Source: Brumimicrobium glaciale
GTDB taxonomy: Bacteria > Bacteroidota > Bacteroidia > Flavobacteriales_D > Crocinitomicaceae
Length of the DNA: 64,000 nt
Assembly: GCF_004152935.1 (NCBI RefSeq)
Contig: NZ_SETE01000006.1
Location: 248,001 to 312,000, forward strand
Direction: 5' to 3'
Below the pieces are notes generated by a model that did no database searches, was not told where the DNA came from, and saw only the letters and a list, made by a program, of their open reading frames with translations. Positions 60,705 through 64,000 of this stretch are shown here, piece after piece. Each line of letters starts with the position of its first letter. Position 1 is the stretch's first letter. A program made the translations under genes and the position numbers.

Positions 60705-61697
60705 ATGAAAAAAGTAGGTGTTAATGGATTTGGTAGAATTGGAAGATATTTTACACGAATGAGTTTAAAACAATCTGAAATATCGGTTGCTGTCGTTAAT
60801 GATTTGGCTGATATTAAAACATTAGCGCATTTACTGAAATACGATTCTGTTCATAGGCAAATTGATGAAGCTTTTGAAGTTGTTGGCGACGCAATTGTTT
60901 TTGAAAATGGGAGTAAAATTATTTTTACTCAGTTTCGTAATCCAGAAGAAATTCCATGGGAAAAATACGAAGTTGAAATCGTTTTAGAATCTACTGGACT
61001 TTTTAGAACAGAAGAAGCTGCTTCGTCTCACTTTAAAGGAGGTGCAAAGAAAGTTGTGATAAGTGCTCCCGGACAAGGTGATAATATAAAATCTGTTGTT
61101 TTAGGGGTGAATGATGATATTCTTACACCAGATGATAAGTTGATAAGTAATGCTTCATGCACAACAAATTCAGCAGCACCAATGGTGAAATTGATTTCAA
61201 AAATGTGTAAAATCAACAGTGCATATATTACTACTGTTCACAGTTATACCTCTGATCAACGTTTGCATGATGCGCCTCACAAGGATTTAAGAAGAGCAAG
61301 AGCTGCTGCTGAATCTATTGTTCCAACAACTACTGGAGCAGCAAAAGCATTGGGTAAAATATTTCCAGAATTAGAAGGACACATTGGAGGATGTGGAATT
61401 CGTGTTCCAGTTCCAGATGGATCTTTAACTGATTTAACTTTAACAATAGAGGGTAAGGTTCCAACAGTGGACGAAATAAACGCTGAATTTAAAAGAGCAA
61501 GTGAAAACGAACTGAAAGGAATTTTGGCATATACTGACGAACCTTTAGTTTCAGCAGATATCATTGGGAACCCTAACAGTTGTGTTTTTGATAGTCAATT
61601 GACTTCTGTTGTTGGAAATTTAGTAAAGCTTGTGGGTTGGTATGACAATGAAGCAGGATACTCTAATCGTTTAATTGATCTTATTAAAACACTTTGA
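60705..61697 (+). CDS. gap: glyceraldehyde-3-phosphate dehydrogenase
   Basis: The 330-residue enzyme oxidises glyceraldehyde 3-phosphate to 1,3-bisphosphoglycerate with NAD in glycolysis, or the reverse. The Rossmann motif GVNGFGRIGRYFTR (about 4-17) and the catalytic SNASCTTNSAAP (C152) are intact. The conserved TVHSYTSDQ and WYDNEAGYSNR blocks are also present. Length is standard. It has a strong promoter of its own. A CYTH gene begins one base after its stop codon, so the two are almost certainly co-transcribed. Confidence 0.97.
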   Translation: MKKVGVNGFGRIGRYFTRMSLKQSEISVAVVNDLADIKTLAHLLKYDSVHRQIDEAFEVVGDAIVFENGSKIIFTQFRNPEEIPWEKYEVEIVLESTGLFRTEEAASSHFKGGAKKVVISAPGQGDNIKSVVLGVNDDILTPDDKLISNASCTTNSAAPMVKLISKMCKINSAYITTVHSYTSDQRLHDAPHKDLRRARAAAESIVPTTTGAAKALGKIFPELEGHIGGCGIRVPVPDGSLTDLTLTIEGKVPTVDEINAEFKRASENELKGILAYTDEPLVSADIIGNPNSCVFDSQLTSVVGNLVKLVGWYDNEAGYSNRLIDLIKTL

Positions 61698-61698
61698 T

Positions 61699-62145
61699 TT
61701 GGGAGTAGAAATAGAACGAAAATTTCTTGTTGATGCTTCAAAATGGAAAGCTGTCAAACCTAAATTAGGGACAAGAATTTCACAAGGATATATTATGTCA
61801 ACTCCTGAAACGGTGGTGCGTATAAGAGTAACTGGAGATAAAGGATGGATTACTATTAAAGGGAAGACGAAAGGAATTTCTAGGTTAGAGTATGAGTATT
61901 CTATTCCCAAAACGGAAGCAGAAGAAATGCTGAAAGAATTTTGTCCCAAGAAAATAATTAAAACAAGGTACGAACTAAAATTCGATGGATTTGTTTGGGA
62001 GGTAGATGAATTTGAGTCACCAAAAACAGGATTGATTCTCGCTGAGATTGAACTTACAAATGAAAACGAAGTTTTTTCACTCCCAGAGTGGATAGGTAAA
62101 GAAGTTTCCAATCAGCCAGAGTACTTTAATGTTAATATGATTTAA
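61699..62145 (+). CDS. CYTH domain phosphohydrolase
   Basis: The product of 148 residues folds as a CYTH tunnel enzyme that acts on triphosphate substrates such as inorganic triphosphate or thiamine triphosphate. The signature ExExK is GVEIERKFLVD at the very N-terminus, followed by RISQGYIMSTPETVVRIRVTGDKGWITIKGKTKG and further charged tunnel strands (RYELKFDGFVWEVDEF, LAEIEL). The usual start places the motif at residues 3-8, so I chose the TTG at 61699, one base after the gap stop. A TTG at 61675, inside gap, would add eight unconserved residues. There is no good ATG. Translation is probably coupled to gap. Confidence 0.88.
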   Translation: MGVEIERKFLVDASKWKAVKPKLGTRISQGYIMSTPETVVRIRVTGDKGWITIKGKTKGISRLEYEYSIPKTEAEEMLKEFCPKKIIKTRYELKFDGFVWEVDEFESPKTGLILAEIELTNENEVFSLPEWIGKEVSNQPEYFNVNMI

Positions 62146-62283
62146 AGGGTCTAAAGTTTTGAATTTTGAAATAACGCGCTAGGTTTTTGGTGTTTCTCGT
62201 AAAAAATGCATAGTGATTGTTAGGTTTACAACATACCTTAGATATTGTTGTGTAATCTCTAATGCGGAATGAGATATTTCATT

Positions 62284-62291
62284 TAACTTTG
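62284..62291 (+). promoter_or_regulatory. TAnnTTTG -7 element of GltS-like gene
   Basis: TAACTTTG (62284-62291) matches TAnnTTTG exactly, 67 bp before the ATG at 62358, leaving a normal leader. No clear -33 element at the right distance. Confidence 0.5.
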
Positions 62292-62357
62292 CGGATTATT
62301 TTAAAGTAGTTAACACATTAAAAGTTCAGGGTATAACATCATTAATTGTATAATGTC

Positions 62358-63917
62358 ATGAAGCCAAGAGGTATATTTGTTTTATTGTCAATAATAGTAG
62401 TAGGGGTAGTAGTAGCTGTTTTTCCATTTTGGAATAATGTAATTTGGTTTATGGTCTTGTTTGGACCTTTAATCGTAATTGGTTATTTCGATATGATTCA
62501 GAAGGGACACAGTATTCGAAGAAACTTCCCAGTAATTGGAAATATTAGGTATTTATTAGAGTCTATTCGTCCAGAAATCATGCAGTATTTCGTGGAAAAT
62601 GACACAGATGGTAGACCTATCAATCGTTTGGATCGTTCGTTGATTTATCAGCGTGCCAAAAAAGTGAATGATACAGCACCTTTTGGAACTCAATTAAATG
62701 TTTATGATATCGGTTATGAGTGGATGGATCATTCTATCTATGCGAAAAACCGTAAAGAAATTGATCATGACCCTAGAGTTATGATTGGTGGTCCAGATTG
62801 TAAGCAACCTTATGCTGCAAGTTTAATGAATATTTCAGCGATGAGTTTTGGATCGTTGAGTATGAACGCTGTTTTAGCAATGAATAAAGGTGCTAAAATT
62901 GGTGGATTTGCGCAAAATACCGGAGAGGGAGGAATTAGTCCTTACCACTTACAGTATGGTGGAGATTTAATTTGGCAAGTGGGTACAGGATATTTCGGTT
63001 GCCGTGATAAAAAAGGAAACTTTAATCCAGTAACATATAAGGAAAACGCAAATATCCCCAATGTTAAAATGATTGAGTTGAAGATTTCTCAAGGTGCTAA
63101 GCCTGGACACGGAGGTCTTTTGCCGGCTTCAAAGAATACTGAAGAAATTGCAGCTATTCGTCACATAGATCCACACACAACTGTTCATTCTCCTAATACT
63201 CATTCGGCTTTTACTAATGCAACTGAGTTGTTGTATTTTATTAAAGAATTGAGAGATCTTTCAAACGGAAAACCAGTTGGTTTTAAAATGTGTATTGGAA
63301 AACAAATCGAATTCACAGATATTTGTGAAGCGATGATAGAAACAGGTATTAAACCAGACTTTATTACCATCGATGGTGGTGAAGGAGGAACGGGTGCTGC
63401 ACCTGTTGAATTCTCAAACTCAATCGGTATTCCGCTGCGTGATGGTTTAGCTTATGCAGTAAACACTTTACGTGGTTATGATTTGAAGAAAGATATCAGC
63501 GTTGTCGCTTCAGGAAAAGTATTCAGTAGTTTTGATATCGCAAGATTAATCGCTATTGGAGCAGATACTGTTTCGTGTGCACGTGCTATGATGCTTGCTA
63601 CAGGTTGTATTCAAGCCTTGCTTTGTCACAAAAACACATGCCCAGTTGGTGTTGCAACTCAAGATAAGAGTTTAATGCGTGGACTAGATGTAGAAGATAA
63701 ATCACAACGTGTGGCTAACTTCCATTCTCAAACTGTATATAGTTTTATCGAACTTATGGCAGCGAGTGGTGTAACAACTCCGCAAGGATTGAGACGTGTT
63801 CACATCAATCGCCGTGTGGAAATGGATAAGATCAAGAAATACAGTGAAATTTATCCTTTGACAGAAGTCGGAGCACTTTTGAAAAAAGAAGAAATATTAG
63901 AACCAATTCATTCTTAA
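62358..63917 (+). CDS. FMN-binding glutamate synthase family protein
   Basis: The product of 519 residues has two N-terminal membrane segments (about 5-25 and 28-48), followed by the FMN/[3Fe-4S] domain of glutamate synthase. The barrel has MSFGSLSMNAVLAMNKGAKIGG, GEGGISPYH, KISQGAKPGHGG and FITIDGGEGGTGAAP. The cluster Cys residues C417-x5-C423-x4-C428 (TGCIQALLCHKNTCPVGV) are intact. It lacks the amidotransferase domain of full GltB, so ammonia or another donor must supply the nitrogen; it belongs to the archaeal-type GltS-like group with an unproven reaction. I preferred the ATG 62358 (MKPRGIFVLL) over a TTG four codons upstream. Confidence 0.9.
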   Translation: MKPRGIFVLLSIIVVGVVVAVFPFWNNVIWFMVLFGPLIVIGYFDMIQKGHSIRRNFPVIGNIRYLLESIRPEIMQYFVENDTDGRPINRLDRSLIYQRAKKVNDTAPFGTQLNVYDIGYEWMDHSIYAKNRKEIDHDPRVMIGGPDCKQPYAASLMNISAMSFGSLSMNAVLAMNKGAKIGGFAQNTGEGGISPYHLQYGGDLIWQVGTGYFGCRDKKGNFNPVTYKENANIPNVKMIELKISQGAKPGHGGLLPASKNTEEIAAIRHIDPHTTVHSPNTHSAFTNATELLYFIKELRDLSNGKPVGFKMCIGKQIEFTDICEAMIETGIKPDFITIDGGEGGTGAAPVEFSNSIGIPLRDGLAYAVNTLRGYDLKKDISVVASGKVFSSFDIARLIAIGADTVSCARAMMLATGCIQALLCHKNTCPVGVATQDKSLMRGLDVEDKSQRVANFHSQTVYSFIELMAASGVTTPQGLRRVHINRRVEMDKIKKYSEIYPLTEVGALLKKEEILEPIHS

Positions 63918-63940
63918 TTTAGAATGTTAGAGTAATATTA

Positions 63941-63969
63941 AGGGATGTCTTTCGAGATGTCCCTTTTTT
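63941..63969 (+). terminator. intrinsic terminator
   Basis: AGGGATGTC (63941-63949) pairs with GATGTCCCT (63956-63964) using two G-U pairs, followed by a T run. It ends the GltS-like gene. Confidence 0.7.
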
Positions 63970-64000
63970 AGTTTTAAAAACGCTGTTAACGAATAAAACT

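Noticed and set aside
61671-62111. 146-codon minus-strand open frame opposite the CYTH gene
   Set aside because: The plus strand carries the full CYTH signature, so this is its shadow.

Overview
The window is AT-rich DNA from a member of the Bacteroidota, most likely Flavobacteriales and possibly the Crocinitomicaceae/Fluviicola group. The evidence is type IX secretion (T9SS) C-terminal sorting tails (32979-35375, 39784-41640, probably 59239-60543), a PorP/SprF protein (51167-52123), TonB-dependent receptors with carboxypeptidase-regulatory-like N-termini, a TPR/AraC regulator, DUF6702, and promoter motifs of the phylum's TAnnTTTG type. Family and genus are inferred from gene content only. 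I saw no rRNA or tRNA gene and no prophage.

Layout. 1-8.2 kb: a secreted hypothetical protein, YidD, a giant alpha-2-macroglobulin-like protein and a REP-associated tyrosine transposase (RAYT). 8.2-14.1 kb: a TonB-dependent receptor behind a metal-operator-like palindrome, a thioredoxin-fold protein, a glycine-zipper lipoprotein, a DnaQ-like exonuclease and a DUF1826-like protein. 14.1-26 kb: a peptide-utilisation neighbourhood (two M1 peptidases, a TPR/AraC regulator, two POT peptide transporters) plus an S4 RNA-binding protein. 27-31 kb: ferritin, thioredoxin, a membrane MutS-like ATPase and an EamA transporter. 31-32.8 kb: an AbiE type IV toxin-antitoxin pair behind two near-identical 50-bp repeats. 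33-43 kb: cell-surface and secreted proteins, imelysin, and a zinc-ligand-less M48-like protein coupled to a barrel protein. 43-48 kb: an orphan antitoxin with a toxin stub, then a probable copper cluster (Cys-motif protein, Met-rich two-domain lipoprotein, OprC-like receptor) and a Cu/Zn superoxide dismutase. 48-54.4 kb: a serine hydrolase, a kinase-fold protein, and an operon of ECF sigma factor, inner-membrane anti-sigma fused to a PorP-like barrel, and PorP. 54.6-64 kb: acyl-CoA ligase, TonB-C-like protein, RecG, kelch protein, GAPDH, CYTH protein and an FMN glutamate-synthase-family protein.

Four things stand out. First, the ECF sigma / anti-sigma-barrel / PorP operon looks like a one-protein trans-envelope signalling device tied to T9SS. 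Second, the copper cluster carries a CxxxM site in its receptor and a small Cys-motif protein I cannot name. Third, a palindrome family shares the half-site AGAGACGCACGG but has arms that differ at each locus and still pair perfectly; two of the three copies run into arrays of 17-nt tandem repeats, and a RAYT gene lies next to two of them. Fourth, the abiE promoter region carries duplicated operators.

The intergenic DNA is rich in palindromes: the RAYT-linked family, a GTAGGGACGATTTG family at 56.5 kb, a nested element with a 60-bp perfect palindrome at 49.4 kb, and dispersed GCGGATGAC and CTCTGCG repeats. Several intrinsic terminators are clear. Two or three genes have a TAnnTTT element so close to the start codon that their mRNAs may be leaderless.
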